From Streptococcus ferus DSM 20646 (lineage in GTDB: Bacteria; Bacillota; Bacilli; Lactobacillales; Streptococcaceae): a stretch of DNA of 64,000 nucleotides. The notes under the pieces were generated by a model. The model was not told the DNA's origin. It saw only the letters and a list, made by a program, of their open reading frames with translations, and did no database searches. Below, piece after piece: positions 1-9,157 of the stretch; within the stretch, counting starts at the first letter, position 1, and each line of letters starts with the position of its first letter. Made by a program: the position numbers and the translations under genes. The DNA is taken from the NCBI RefSeq assembly GCF_000372425.1, contig NZ_AQVD01000002.1, positions 1 to 64,000 of the forward strand, given 5' to 3'.

Positions 1-514
1 CACTATTGACACGGTTGAGGGCTTTTTCGGATAAATTAGCCATGGCGTACTGGGCATTCATCGAGCCTAGGGAATGACCGTAAAGATTGACCTTGGCATT
101 GGGATAGGTTTTCATAATCTTATTCAAGGCATCTGAGGCTGCTCGTAATTGGGCAGTTGACTGGTCATAGTTCCGCGGATAGGGTGTTTTTTCTTCTGTC
201 CAGATACGATTAGCCAGAACCATATCGTTTTCCAGCCAGTCATTCCGAAAATCCTCTGTCAGCACTTTGTCCGGACCTGCAGACCCTCGGAAGAGAACCG
301 TCACTTCCTCAACCTCACTAGGCTTTTGATTGAGATTGTCTACTACCGCATAGACCTGCTCGCCAGCGCCAGAAGTATTGTCGTAGACTTTAGAAACATA
401 ACCTACAGTTTTACCATATTCAGTCTGGACTCGACGCTCAACCTTATCCATATTCGGCTGATACTCAGTCATAGCAATTTGAAGATTATCCTCGTTCAAA
501 TATTTGTCTTTCAC
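1..514 (-). CDS. Lipase-like alpha/beta hydrolase, probable T7SS-type lipase effector (3' end beyond window)
   Basis: Partial: 171 N-terminal residues are visible and the gene runs off the left edge. The GTG start at 514 is chosen because a good GGAGG lies 7 nt upstream; the start is 2 nt past the stop of the DUF1310 gene, so the two are translationally coupled. The serine-hydrolase nucleophile elbow GHSLGS is present (Ser about residue 148), preceded by a beta-strand LFRGS at about 74-78, as in class 3 lipases. There is no N-terminal signal peptide, which fits a protein exported by the type VII system rather than Sec. Pairing with DUF1310 and the other lipase in this window (43412-44656) suggests a TslA-like effector, but the C-terminal half needed to confirm this is missing. 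Confidence 0.7.
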   Translation of the reverse strand, partial: MKDKYLNEDNLQIAMTEYQPNMDKVERRVQTEYGKTVGYVSKVYDNTSGAGEQVYAVVDNLNQKPSEVEEVTVLFRGSAGPDKVLTEDFRNDWLENDMVLANRIWTEEKTPYPRNYDQSTAQLRAASDALNKIMKTYPNAKVNLYGHSLGSMNAQYAMANLSEKALNRVNS

Positions 515-516
515 CT

Positions 517-915
517 CTATTCCTCCTTTCCATAGTATTTTTCTTGAGTTTTCCAAAACTTGGGAGAACTTGTATAATAAGCTGAATAGTATGTCCCATC
601 TTCATTTTCGATTAAATTTAGGCCTACATCCATTTTTTTATCTTCATTGATAATTAATGTAACCATTAGCCCCCCCATGGGATTATAGTCCAAAGAACTT
701 TTTTCTACTTGATAAGAATGGATAAATCCTTCACCAGTAAATGCATTAGGGTCTTCATTCTTCAAATAGTCCTCATAAACCTTCCTCGCCTCTGGGCTAG
801 TGGCAATAGCAACCATTTTCTCATGTTCTCTGTGCTGCATGTAGGCTATTCCTCCTCCAATTGTGATAACGACTGTGGCAATAACAGCCAGAATAATTTT
901 TACTTTCTTACTCAT
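517..915 (-). CDS. DUF1310 family small membrane-anchored protein
   Basis: A 132-residue protein with one N-terminal hydrophobic segment (about residues 5-25, KIILAVIATVVITIGGG) and a soluble extracytoplasmic domain. The stretch KVYEDYLKNEDPNAFTGEG and the later SLDYNPMGG match my memory of streptococcal DUF1310 proteins, whose function is unknown. It has no lipobox cysteine, so it should be anchored by its N-terminal helix. Its stop is 2 nt before the start of the lipase-like gene. Small envelope-anchored proteins next to lipase effectors may be immunity proteins; that role is inference only. Confidence 0.75.
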   Translation of the reverse strand: MSKKVKIILAVIATVVITIGGGIAYMQHREHEKMVAIATSPEARKVYEDYLKNEDPNAFTGEGFIHSYQVEKSSLDYNPMGGLMVTLIINEDKKMDVGLNLIENEDGTYYSAYYTSSPKFWKTQEKYYGKEE

Positions 916-945
916 TACTTTAGCTCCTTTATGTTAGCCTATCAA

Positions 946-973
946 GTAAGACAATGTCTTACCTCATAGTATA
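946..973 (-). promoter_or_regulatory. Promoter of the DUF1310-lipase pair with overlapping palindrome
   Basis: On the minus strand an extended -10 (TGCTATACT, hexamer at 968-973) is followed at once by the perfect palindrome GTAAGACAATGTCTTAC (946-962; 8-bp arms around one base), which covers the expected transcription start. The position suggests a repressor operator. Confidence 0.55.
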
Positions 974-1033
974 GCATAACTATCCTAAAATCTATATATC
1001 TAAATTAAATAAACAATCGGGCGATAGAATAAC

Positions 1034-1058
1034 AAAAACCACAAGACTGTGGTTTTTT
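1034..1058 (-). terminator. Rho-independent terminator of tpx
   Basis: AAAAACCACA / TGTGGTTTTT stem with a 4-nt loop just after the tpx stop. T-runs flank it on both strands, so it may work in both directions. Confidence 0.75.
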
Positions 1059-1063
1059 TTAAA

Positions 1064-1543
1064 CTATTTGACTGCCTCAAGAGCGGCGTCGTAATCAGGG
1101 TGCTGAGACATTTCATCCAAGTACTCCACATAACTAATCTGATTGGTCTCATCAAGGACAAAGACTGCACGCGCCAACAGGTGCAGTTCCTTAATCCATA
1201 CCCCGTAAGCCTCAGCAAAGGAATGGTCAAAATAATCCGATAAAATGCTCACGTGGTCAAGACCGGCCGCAGCACACCAACGCTTCTGAGCAAAGGGGAG
1301 ATCAACCGAGACTGTAATCACAGCAACTCCACTATCAGCCAAAGCTTCATTGAAACGTCGCGTTTGCGCATCACAGACACCTGTATCAATAGACGGTACG
1401 ACACTGATGATTTTGGGACCTTCAAAATCAGTCAAGCGCTTCTTACTCAAATCGGGTGCTGTCAGGAGAAAATCTGGTGCCAAATCTCCGACCGCTAAAC
1501 GATTGCCTTCTAAAGTAATGGGTGAACCTTTGAATGTAGCCAT
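1064..1543 (-). CDS. tpx: Thiol peroxidase (atypical 2-Cys peroxiredoxin)
   Basis: A 159-residue cytoplasmic peroxidase that reduces H2O2 and organic peroxides using thioredoxin. The family signature [16 protein letters not shown] is present with the peroxidatic cysteine at about residue 57; the resolving cysteine is in FAQKRWC (about 90). The length is typical of the Tpx family. The ATG is preceded by AAAGGAGG at good spacing. It lies downstream of rcrQ in the same direction, but a terminator (1653-1687) and its own promoter (TTGGCA, 18 nt, TACAAT, around 1572-1602) suggest independent transcription. tpx also follows rcrRPQ in S. mutans. Confidence 0.95.
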   Translation of the reverse strand: MATFKGSPITLEGNRLAVGDLAPDFLLTAPDLSKKRLTDFEGPKIISVVPSIDTGVCDAQTRRFNEALADSGVAVITVSVDLPFAQKRWCAAAGLDHVSILSDYFDHSFAEAYGVWIKELHLLARAVFVLDETNQISYVEYLDEMSQHPDYDAALEAVK

Positions 1544-1652
1544 ATGTCAGCCTCCTTTATGCTTACATTCATTGTAAACCAAATCATATCGGCCTGCCAA
1601 ACCATTTGATTGTGAAAAAAATCGTAAATCAGCTGACAGCGGATAAACTACC

Positions 1653-1687
1653 AAAAAAGAGACTGGGTAAAAGGTTCCAGCCTCTTT
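1653..1687 (-). terminator. Terminator after rcrQ
   Basis: Minus-strand stem AAGAGGCTGG / CCAGTCTCTT followed by a run of T. The same stem sequence recurs in the terminator at 62704-62725. Confidence 0.7.
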
Positions 1688-1738
1688 AGATAAGCCTGTA
1701 ATCAGCTGACAGACCTGAGTGAAAATTATGCTTCTCTC

Positions 1739-3496
1739 TTAGGCTGCCTCTTCTGTAAACTGACTATTATACAAGTCAGCATAAAAACCGTTCTGAGCCA
1801 TCAGCTCTTCATGATTTCCCTGTTCAATGATATTACCGTCTTTCATGACAAGGATTAAATCAGCGTTTCTGATAGTCGACAGGCGGTGGGCAATGACAAA
1901 GGAGGTACGTCCTTCCATCAGTTTATCCATGGCTTTTTGAATCAATTCTTCCGTTCTCGTATCAACCGAAGAAGTCGCTTCATCCAAAATCAGTAAAGGA
2001 GCGTTTTTCAGCAAGGCACGGGCAATCGTCATTAACTGTTTCTGACCAACTGATAAGCTAACCGAATCATCCAAGACCGTATCATAGCCCTGAGGAAGGG
2101 TCTTGATGAAATGATGTACTCCGACAGCCTTCGCCGCCCTTTCCACTTGATCATCACTGATACCTTCTTGATTAAAGATTAAATTCTCTTTGACCGTTCC
2201 TTCAAAAAGCCAGGTATCCTGAAGTACCATTGAAAAGGCATCATGTACTTCTTCGCGCTTCATGTCATGAATATTGACCCCATCAATCGCGATTTTACCG
2301 GTATCAATCTCATAAAAGCGCATTAACAGATTGACGATAGTGGTCTTACCGGCTCCCGTTGGACCGACAATCGCAACTTTCTGACCAGGCTTAGCCTGAG
2401 CGGTAAAGTCGTGAATAATGGTTTTGTTCGGATCATAGCCAAAGGAAACATTCTCAAAGTCAACCAGACCTTCCACCTTGTCAAGCTGCTGACTTTTTTG
2501 ATCCTCTGCTTCCATTTCTTCCTCTCCTAGGAATTCAAACACACGTCCCATAGCAGCATTGGCCGACTGCAACTGGGTAATCCCTTGAGCAATCTGAGAA
2601 ATTGGTTGAGTGAAAATACGAACATAAGTCATAAAGGCTACAATCGTCCCAATGGTAATATCCCCCTCAATCGCCAGACTGGCACCAACAATACAAACCA
2701 TAACATAGCCAAAATTTCCGATGAACTGCATCATGGGCATCATAATACCTGAAAAGAATTGAGACTTCCACATACTGGCGTAAAGCTTCTGATTAAGAGA
2801 CTCAAATGTATCCTTGCTTTGCTGACGGGCATTGTAACTGCTAACCACGTTATGACCTGAATAAATTTCCTCCACAAAACCGCTGATTTCAGCAAGATTA
2901 GCCTGCTGACGCTTAAAGAGAGGCTGACTTCTCACCATGATAATACTGCTAAGGGCAAAGCCGGCAAAAACAGAAATAATTGCTGTTGCTGCCAGACTGC
3001 CATTTGTCTTAATCATCATGAAAACAGAGCCAATCAAAAGGACAATAGAGGAGGTCATGGTGACCAAACTTTGGTTGAAAGACTGGGTCATCAAATCCAC
3101 ATCGTTGGTTACCCGCGACAGCGTATCCCCTTGAGAATGGCTGTCAAAGTAGCGAAGCGGAACCCTATTGATTTTATCGGCAATGGCATTTCGCAGCCGT
3201 TGTGAAAACTGTTGAATCAGAGTTGATACAATGAAGCTAGCAATATAAGAAACAAGGGCGCCACCAATGTAGAGCATGGCCAAGGTCAAGGCAATACTGG
3301 CAATTTTGTCCAGATCAATTGTGCCTTGAAGCCCTTTTGTAATGGTATCGGTCATCTCCTTAAGACGGTCTGGTCCCAGAACAGTAATAACACTTGAAAT
3401 CGCCGTAAAGATAAGGGCCAGGCCAAAAGCTGCCTTGTAACCCTTTAAGTAAGGAGCCATCTGACCTAATAGTGATCTTGTCTTTTTAGTTTTCAT
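1739..3496 (-). CDS. rcrQ: ABC exporter half-transporter, catalytic partner (RcrQ-like)
   Basis: A 585-residue fusion of a six-helix exporter domain (about 1-320) and a nucleotide-binding domain (about 345-585). Walker A GPTGAGKT, signature LSVGQKQ and a canonical Walker B LLILDEATSSVD are present. The start at 3496 is preferred over an upstream in-frame start because AAGGAGG lies just before it; the gene overlaps the end of rcrP by 11 bp. With rcrP it forms a heterodimer whose two ATP sites differ, this subunit carrying the complete catalytic glutamate. In S. mutans RcrRPQ links stress tolerance, (p)ppGpp metabolism and competence; the substrate is not established. The name rests on synteny (marR upstream, tpx downstream) and family. 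Confidence 0.9.
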   Translation of the reverse strand: MKTKKTRSLLGQMAPYLKGYKAAFGLALIFTAISSVITVLGPDRLKEMTDTITKGLQGTIDLDKIASIALTLAMLYIGGALVSYIASFIVSTLIQQFSQRLRNAIADKINRVPLRYFDSHSQGDTLSRVTNDVDLMTQSFNQSLVTMTSSIVLLIGSVFMMIKTNGSLAATAIISVFAGFALSSIIMVRSQPLFKRQQANLAEISGFVEEIYSGHNVVSSYNARQQSKDTFESLNQKLYASMWKSQFFSGIMMPMMQFIGNFGYVMVCIVGASLAIEGDITIGTIVAFMTYVRIFTQPISQIAQGITQLQSANAAMGRVFEFLGEEEMEAEDQKSQQLDKVEGLVDFENVSFGYDPNKTIIHDFTAQAKPGQKVAIVGPTGAGKTTIVNLLMRFYEIDTGKIAIDGVNIHDMKREEVHDAFSMVLQDTWLFEGTVKENLIFNQEGISDDQVERAAKAVGVHHFIKTLPQGYDTVLDDSVSLSVGQKQLMTIARALLKNAPLLILDEATSSVDTRTEELIQKAMDKLMEGRTSFVIAHRLSTIRNADLILVMKDGNIIEQGNHEELMAQNGFYADLYNSQFTEEAA

Positions 3497-5288
3497 TGTC
3501 CAACTCCTCCTTAGATAATTGTGAGTAAGCAATTTCCTGATAAATAGCATTGCTTTCAAGCAATTCTTTATGGGTTCCCTGACCAACAACCTTCCCTTGG
3601 TCTAAGACTAAGATCTGATCTGCATCCATAATGGTTGAAATTCGCTGAGCCACGATCAATTTTGTCATATCTTTCGTTTCCTCAGCCAAAGTTTGACGGA
3701 GCAGGCGATCCGTCTTGTAATCAAGCGCCGAGAAGGAATCATCGAAAATCAGAATCTCAGGTTTGCGGGCAAGGGCTCTGGCGATGGCCAATCTCTGTTT
3801 CTGACCGCCGGAAAAGTTAGAACCGGACTGAGCCACAGGACTGTCCAGCCCCTCTTCTTTGGCTTCAATAAAGTCTTTGGCTTGTGCCAATTCAAGAGCC
3901 TGCCAAATCGCCTCATCTGTCAAAGGAGAGGCTTTACTTTGGCCAAAGGTCATGTTCGATCTGACCGTACCGCTAAAGAGAACTGCTTTTTGAGGGATAT
4001 AACCGACTTTATCATTCAAATCCTGATGAGAATAATCTTTCACATTAACCCCATCCACTAAAATTTTTCCTTCCGTCACATCGTAAAAACGCGGAATTAA
4101 ATTAACCAAGGTTGACTTACCAGATCCAGTAGATCCGATAAAGGCAACCGTCTGACCTGCCTCAGCTTTGAACGAAACATGCTCAATAACCGCACGTGAA
4201 TTTTTACTATAACGAAAAGAAACATCGTGAAATTCAATTTCTCCTGTCTGCCCATCTTCTGTCGCAGATGATGCTCTAAAGATGACAGAAGGTTCTAGAT
4301 CCAAGACTTCATTGATCCGCTTAGCAGAAACCAAGGCTCTCGGAAGAATGATAAAGATAGCCACCATCATCATAAAGCCGATGACGACCTGCATGGCATA
4401 AGAAGAGAAAACAACCATATCGCTAAAGACGGATACTCTGTCTTTTATCGCTGAGGCTGCAGCAGCCATGCTGGTTTGAGGAATCTTGACATCATTAATC
4501 AGGTAGGCCCCTATCCAATAGATGGCTAAGGTCAGACCACTCGAAACCAAGGTCATGACTGGATTCATCAAAGACATGAGACGGTAAACAAAGAGGTTAA
4601 GCCTCGTCAAATTGTCATTGGCAGCCTTAAATTTATTGTCCTGATAATCTTCGGCATTATAAGCACGAACGACACGAACCCCTGTCAAGGATTCTCTTGT
4701 AATAGCATTAAGAGCATCTGTTAGTCCCTGTACCTTGCGCTGTTTAGGAAAAGCAACAAAAAGCAAAACACTTAAAAGAATCATTACGATAAAAACAGCA
4801 ACCCCAACAGACATCGTCCATTCACTGCTTTTACCCCAGATTTTGGTCATGGCCCAAATTGCCATGATTGGCCCTTTGGTCACCACCTGCATCCCCATCG
4901 TAATTAACAGTTGGAGCTGGGTTAAATCATTCGTTGTCCGTGTCAAGAGACTAGGGATTGAAAAGCGCTTGACCTCCGCCTCTGAGTAATCCATGACCTG
5001 ATGAAAAATATCAGACCGCAAACGAGTGGTAAAGCTGGCCGCTGTTCTAGCTGCAAGAAAACCAACTAAAACCGAGGTGAAAAAGCTGCCAAATGAAAAG
5101 AGGAGCATCTTGGAGCCTGGATCCATAATATCAGATACCTTTGTCCCCTTGGTTTGAAGCAGGGTTGTAATATCTGACATGTATTCAGGGGTTTTGAGGT
5201 CCATCCAAACAGCCAGTCCCACTAAAAGTGTACTGAGCAGAACCATCCCCCATTCTTTGGTATTTAATCGTTTAAAAATCTTCAGCAT
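3486..5288 (-). CDS. rcrP: ABC exporter half-transporter, degenerate-site partner (RcrP-like)
   Basis: A 600-residue ABC exporter subunit. The N-terminal membrane domain (about 1-320) has the first helix at about 15-30 (GMVLLSTLLVGLAVWM). The nucleotide-binding domain has Walker A GSTGSGKS, signature FSGGQKQ and Walker B ILIFDDSFSALD, where Asp replaces the usual catalytic Glu. This substitution is the hallmark of the non-catalytic site in heterodimeric exporters of the BmrC/LmrC type. It starts inside the 3' end of rcrR (17-bp overlap) and overlaps rcrQ by 11 bp, so the three genes are tightly coupled. Expression should be controlled by the RcrR-like repressor. Confidence 0.9.
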   Translation of the reverse strand: MLKIFKRLNTKEWGMVLLSTLLVGLAVWMDLKTPEYMSDITTLLQTKGTKVSDIMDPGSKMLLFSFGSFFTSVLVGFLAARTAASFTTRLRSDIFHQVMDYSEAEVKRFSIPSLLTRTTNDLTQLQLLITMGMQVVTKGPIMAIWAMTKIWGKSSEWTMSVGVAVFIVMILLSVLLFVAFPKQRKVQGLTDALNAITRESLTGVRVVRAYNAEDYQDNKFKAANDNLTRLNLFVYRLMSLMNPVMTLVSSGLTLAIYWIGAYLINDVKIPQTSMAAAASAIKDRVSVFSDMVVFSSYAMQVVIGFMMMVAIFIILPRALVSAKRINEVLDLEPSVIFRASSATEDGQTGEIEFHDVSFRYSKNSRAVIEHVSFKAEAGQTVAFIGSTGSGKSTLVNLIPRFYDVTEGKILVDGVNVKDYSHQDLNDKVGYIPQKAVLFSGTVRSNMTFGQSKASPLTDEAIWQALELAQAKDFIEAKEEGLDSPVAQSGSNFSGGQKQRLAIARALARKPEILIFDDSFSALDYKTDRLLRQTLAEETKDMTKLIVAQRISTIMDADQILVLDQGKVVGQGTHKELLESNAIYQEIAYSQLSKEELDNEN

Positions 5289-5736
5289 TCTCTTCTCCCT
5301 TCAACTGTTCCTGCCTGATATTTTCTTTCAGCTGCAGAATGACGCGCCTGACTGTTTCAAAATCCTCTGGACTTAGGTTCCTGCCCAACAATTCATGAAC
5401 ATGGTCCTTAAAGACTTGAAATTTCTTAGCTTTCTCCACACCATAATCGGTTAAGACAAGATATTTGACCCGCTTATCTGCCTGAGAGGGACAAACCCTG
5501 ATAAAACCATTTTTTTCCATTCGCTTGATTAGGTTTGAAGTGACCGATTTAGAGGTCTCCAGCATCTTTTCGATATCCTTGATGGATAGCTGGGTCTCTT
5601 GATGGCTTAAGAGATAGGTGATGACCAGCCCTTGGGGTCCTCCTAGATGCTCAACACCGTGAATCTTAGCCTGATGATCCAAAAACTGCTCAACTTCCTT
5701 CACAAAACCTCTCAGCATTTGCAGTGGATTTACCAT
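5272..5736 (-). CDS. rcrR: MarR family transcriptional regulator (RcrR-like)
   Basis: A 154-residue MarR-type winged-helix repressor. The recognition region is around residues 50-85 (LSIKDIEKMLETSKSVTSNL), followed by the wing with QADKRVKYLVLTDYG. The ATG at 5736 has AAGGAGA upstream; an ATG 7 codons earlier lies within the palindromic leader and is less likely. It is first gene of the rcrRPQ operon. Two identical palindromes flank its promoter (5750-5763 and 5817-5830), so negative autoregulation is very likely, as is known for RcrR in S. mutans. Confidence 0.92.
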   Translation of the reverse strand: MVNPLQMLRGFVKEVEQFLDHQAKIHGVEHLGGPQGLVITYLLSHQETQLSIKDIEKMLETSKSVTSNLIKRMEKNGFIRVCPSQADKRVKYLVLTDYGVEKAKKFQVFKDHVHELLGRNLSPEDFETVRRVILQLKENIRQEQLKGEENAEDF

Positions 5737-5749
5737 ACAATCTCCTTTT

Positions 5750-5830
5750 GTTCTCATGAGAACCTTTTTTCGCTAAGAGTATTCTATCACTTTCTCCCCT
5801 CATGTCAAGAAAAAAAGTTCTCATGAGAAC
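5750..5830 (-). promoter_or_regulatory. rcrRPQ promoter flanked by two identical MarR-type operators
   Basis: -35 TTGACA (5803-5808), 16-bp spacer, -10 TAGAAT (5781-5786). The perfect 14-bp palindrome GTTCTCATGAGAAC occurs twice, at 5817-5830 just upstream of the -35 and at 5750-5763 between the start site and the ribosome binding site. Their centres are 67 bp apart. Each is flanked by an A/T run. Confidence 0.85.
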
Positions 5831-5884
5831 TTTTTTCACTCTTAAAGAATCCAATCCTAAACCACCTACGGTTTTCACGACACA

Positions 5885-5912
5885 TAAAAAGGACTTGCCT
5901 AAAAGTCCTTTT
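5885..5912 (-). terminator. Terminator after the acetyltransferase pseudogene
   Basis: AAAAGGACTT / AAGTCCTTTT stem with a T-run on the minus strand. It touches the stop codon of the upstream gene remnant. Confidence 0.6.
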
Positions 5913-6317
5913 ACCTGAAATATGAAATCATATGCCCTTCCGACAACTTTTTCATCGCAAATAACTGGTAAAAATGGTTGTCTACGGGGTCTTCTAAATC
6001 TGTAACAACATGAAACATTCTGACATGGGAAAACTGATCCCAGACTTTTTGAAAAAGGGGTGCTGCCAATCCCTTGTTGCTGAAATGCTTTTTCACAATC
6101 AAATCTTGAACAAGTACCATATATTCTCCATCACCAATACAGCGGACAAAGCCTACTAAAACGTCCTTGTGATATGCCCCTAAAAGATAGAGAGAATGGT
6201 CAAAGGCACGCGCTAATTGTGGTTGTCGTCTGTTAAATAAGATAGCCAATTTGCTTCAGCGTAGATGTCTTTAACAGCTTCCAGCTCCTGACTGGTGACT
6301 TTTTTGTAAACAATCAT
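5911..6317 (-). pseudogene. GNAT family acetyltransferase, frameshifted
   Basis: The natural start is ATG 6317 with GGAG upstream, opening MIVYKKVTSQELEAVKDI. This frame reads 34 codons, through LSYLTDDNHN, and stops at TAG 6213-6215. The rest of the protein continues in another frame as LARAFDHSLYLLGAYHKD and so on to 5911, with the acetyl-CoA binding region VLVQDLIVKKHFSNKG and the ending MISYFR typical of short GNAT enzymes. Adding one base near 6210-6220 restores a continuous protein of about 135 residues. A one-base deletion (or a sequencing error) is therefore the likely cause. Substrate unknown. Confidence 0.75.
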
Positions 6318-6355
6318 CCCTTTTCTCCTTTTGTCGAAAAAATATAGACTCCTCG

Positions 6356-6546
6356 TTACTTATGTCTCCAGTCATAAATTGCAATAGTTGGTCTATCATT
6401 AGTTCCACCCCAAACGCTGATACTGTATTTTTCGTTAACTATAATCGAGTCATTTCCATCAAAATCATATCACAAGCAGTCAACCTTAGGCAAGTCAATA
6501 ACATCTAAATGATAGATTGTTGTAGCGATGACAATTAGACGTCTGC
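6356..6546 (-). pseudogene. Decayed ORF remnant, function unknown
   Basis: One minus-strand frame reads as plausible protein for about 60 codons, ending RPTIAIYDWRHK before TAA at 6356-6358. It is interrupted by an in-frame TGA at 6470-6472 and has no start codon with a ribosome binding site. The part after the TGA (YDFDGNDSIIVNEKYSISVW) looks like a real C-terminus. I do not recognise the family. Confidence 0.4.
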
Positions 6547-6548
6547 TT

Positions 6549-6580
6549 AAATAAAAAAAGAAGCCTTAGGCTTCTTTTAT
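6549..6580 (-). terminator. Terminator of gdhA
   Basis: AAAAGAAGCC / GGCTTCTTTT stem with T-run on the minus strand, between the gdhA stop and the decayed ORF. Confidence 0.8.
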
Positions 6581-6596
6581 CTTATTGGAGAACAAC

Positions 6597-7946
<1,350 letters not shown>

Positions 7947-8001
7947 CTATCTTATCCTCCGTATCGGCTGTTTTAGCAATCAATCTAAGATTACCCTTAA
8001 T

Positions 8002-8030
8002 ATTATAAATTTTCAGAATATTCTTGTCAA
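8002..8030 (-). promoter_or_regulatory. gdhA promoter
   Basis: TTGACA (8025-8030), 17-bp spacer, TATAAT (8002-8007): both hexamers are perfect consensus. Confidence 0.85.
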
Positions 8031-8051
8031 GACTTTTTCCTAAAAAATAAG

Positions 8052-8078
8052 AAAGACGTGCTAAGGATAGCACGCCTA
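8052..8078 (-). terminator. Terminator of the glyoxalase gene
   Basis: GGCGTGCTA / TAGCACGTC stem followed by a T-rich stretch on the minus strand, just after the stop codon at 8085. Confidence 0.7.
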
Positions 8079-8084
8079 AGTTCC

Positions 8085-8456
8085 TTATAGTCTGATGACT
8101 TCCACCTTGTAGCCATCTGGATCGGTTACAAAATAATAGTGGGGCTGAGAGCCCGGAAGTCCTTTGAGGTCCGTAACGGTATAGCCCGCCGCCTGATGTT
8201 CGCTATGGCTCTTTTCTAAGTCTTCTACACCTACTGCCAGATGTCCATAGCCATTTCCCAGATCGTAGCCTTCATGACCGTAGTTATAGGTCAGTTCGAT
8301 TTCAAAATCATCTCCTTGCGTCTTGAGAAAAACAAGTGTAAATTGGTGATCGGGAAAATCCTTACGGCGAACTTCCTTGAGCGGAAAAGCCTTGGTATAA
8401 AACTCAAGAGAGGCCTCCAAATCCTTGACACGGATACAGGTATGTAACATTTTCAT
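8085..8456 (-). CDS. gloA: Lactoylglutathione lyase (glyoxalase I)
   Basis: A 123-residue vicinal-oxygen-chelate protein that isomerises the hemithioacetal of methylglyoxal. The two beta-alpha-beta modules carry the usual metal ligands: His5 (HTCIRV), Glu in DFEIELTYNYG, His in YGHLAVGVED and Glu in the C-terminal YKVEVIRL. The ATG at 8456 has AAGGAG at good spacing; an upstream in-frame start would add a non-conserved extension. The promoter is TTGTCA (8510-8515), 17 bp, TATGAT (8487-8492). Confidence 0.92.
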   Translation of the reverse strand: MKMLHTCIRVKDLEASLEFYTKAFPLKEVRRKDFPDHQFTLVFLKTQGDDFEIELTYNYGHEGYDLGNGYGHLAVGVEDLEKSHSEHQAAGYTVTDLKGLPGSQPHYYFVTDPDGYKVEVIRL

Positions 8457-8486
8457 CACATGACTCCTTTTTGATATGATATACTC

Positions 8487-8515
8487 ATCATAGACCAAAA
8501 TTTTGCCTTTGACAA
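8487..8515 (-). promoter_or_regulatory. gloA promoter
   Basis: TTGTCA (8510-8515), 17-bp spacer, TATGAT (8487-8492) on the minus strand. Confidence 0.65.
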
Positions 8516-8594
8516 GTAAAAAAAGCTTTTACTTTAGGGCTTTTTCTGTTATTCTTATAGGTAAGTTTTATCTAGATGATTAAGGAGATGTTTC

Positions 8595-9104
8595 ATGAAA
8601 AATCTGACACTTGTTGTAGGTCTCTTAGCTCTTTTGCTGGGAATCTACCTTTTTACCAACCCCTTACTGACCGTAGCCTGGCTGGGCTGGCTGCTGGGAC
8701 TGATTGTCTTGATTTCTGGAATTGTCGGTGTGGTCAGTTACCTCAATCGAGATGAAACCTCTAAAAATGTCTGGCAACTGATTCAATACCTCATCTCCAT
8801 CTTTTTAGGGTTCCTGCTTTTGTCCAGTTCCATTTTCTCGATTACAAAAATCGCCTTCACCATCGTGGCCTATTGGACCGTTTTTATTGGCATCACACGC
8901 CTCATGGTTGGTTTTCGCCTCCGTCAGGCGGGTCTGACAAATGGCAATAGACATATCCTGTCAGCCCTTATCACTATTTTAATCGGCCTGATTTTTCTCT
9001 CACAGCCAATCTTGTCCTCCGCTATAATCGGTCGCTTTATTGCCCTTCTTTTTATCACAGCTGGGATTTCAACACTATTCTTATCCTTTAGACTGCCTTC
9101 TTAA
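8595..9104 (+). CDS. HdeD family (DUF308) membrane protein
   Basis: A 169-residue, very hydrophobic protein with about six membrane helices arranged as repeated DUF308 units. Characteristic segments are LLLGIYLFTNPLLTVAWLG near the N-terminus and GLIFLSQPILSSAIIGRFIA near the end. HdeD proteins in E. coli are linked to acid resistance, but for Gram-positive members the role is unknown. It is the only clear plus-strand gene in the window. GGAG precedes ATG 8595. It converges with gtfD at a shared terminator. Confidence 0.88.
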   Translation: MKNLTLVVGLLALLLGIYLFTNPLLTVAWLGWLLGLIVLISGIVGVVSYLNRDETSKNVWQLIQYLISIFLGFLLLSSSIFSITKIAFTIVAYWTVFIGITRLMVGFRLRQAGLTNGNRHILSALITILIGLIFLSQPILSSAIIGRFIALLFITAGISTLFLSFRLPS

Positions 9105-9120
9105 TAACCATTTAAGTCAA

Positions 9121-9151
9121 AAAACAGACGCCTAAAGCGTCTGTTTTTTTT
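9121..9151. terminator. Bidirectional terminator between the hdeD-like gene and gtfD
   Basis: AAAACAGACGC / GCGTCTGTTTT stem with a 5-nt loop. The T-run is on the plus strand and an A-run on the left serves the minus strand. Confidence 0.88.
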
Positions 9152-9157
9152 GTCTCC

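Noticed and set aside
8509-8560. Plus-strand TTGACA as promoter of the HdeD-like gene
   Set aside because: No -10 at a suitable distance; the hexamer is better explained as the reverse of the gloA -35 region.
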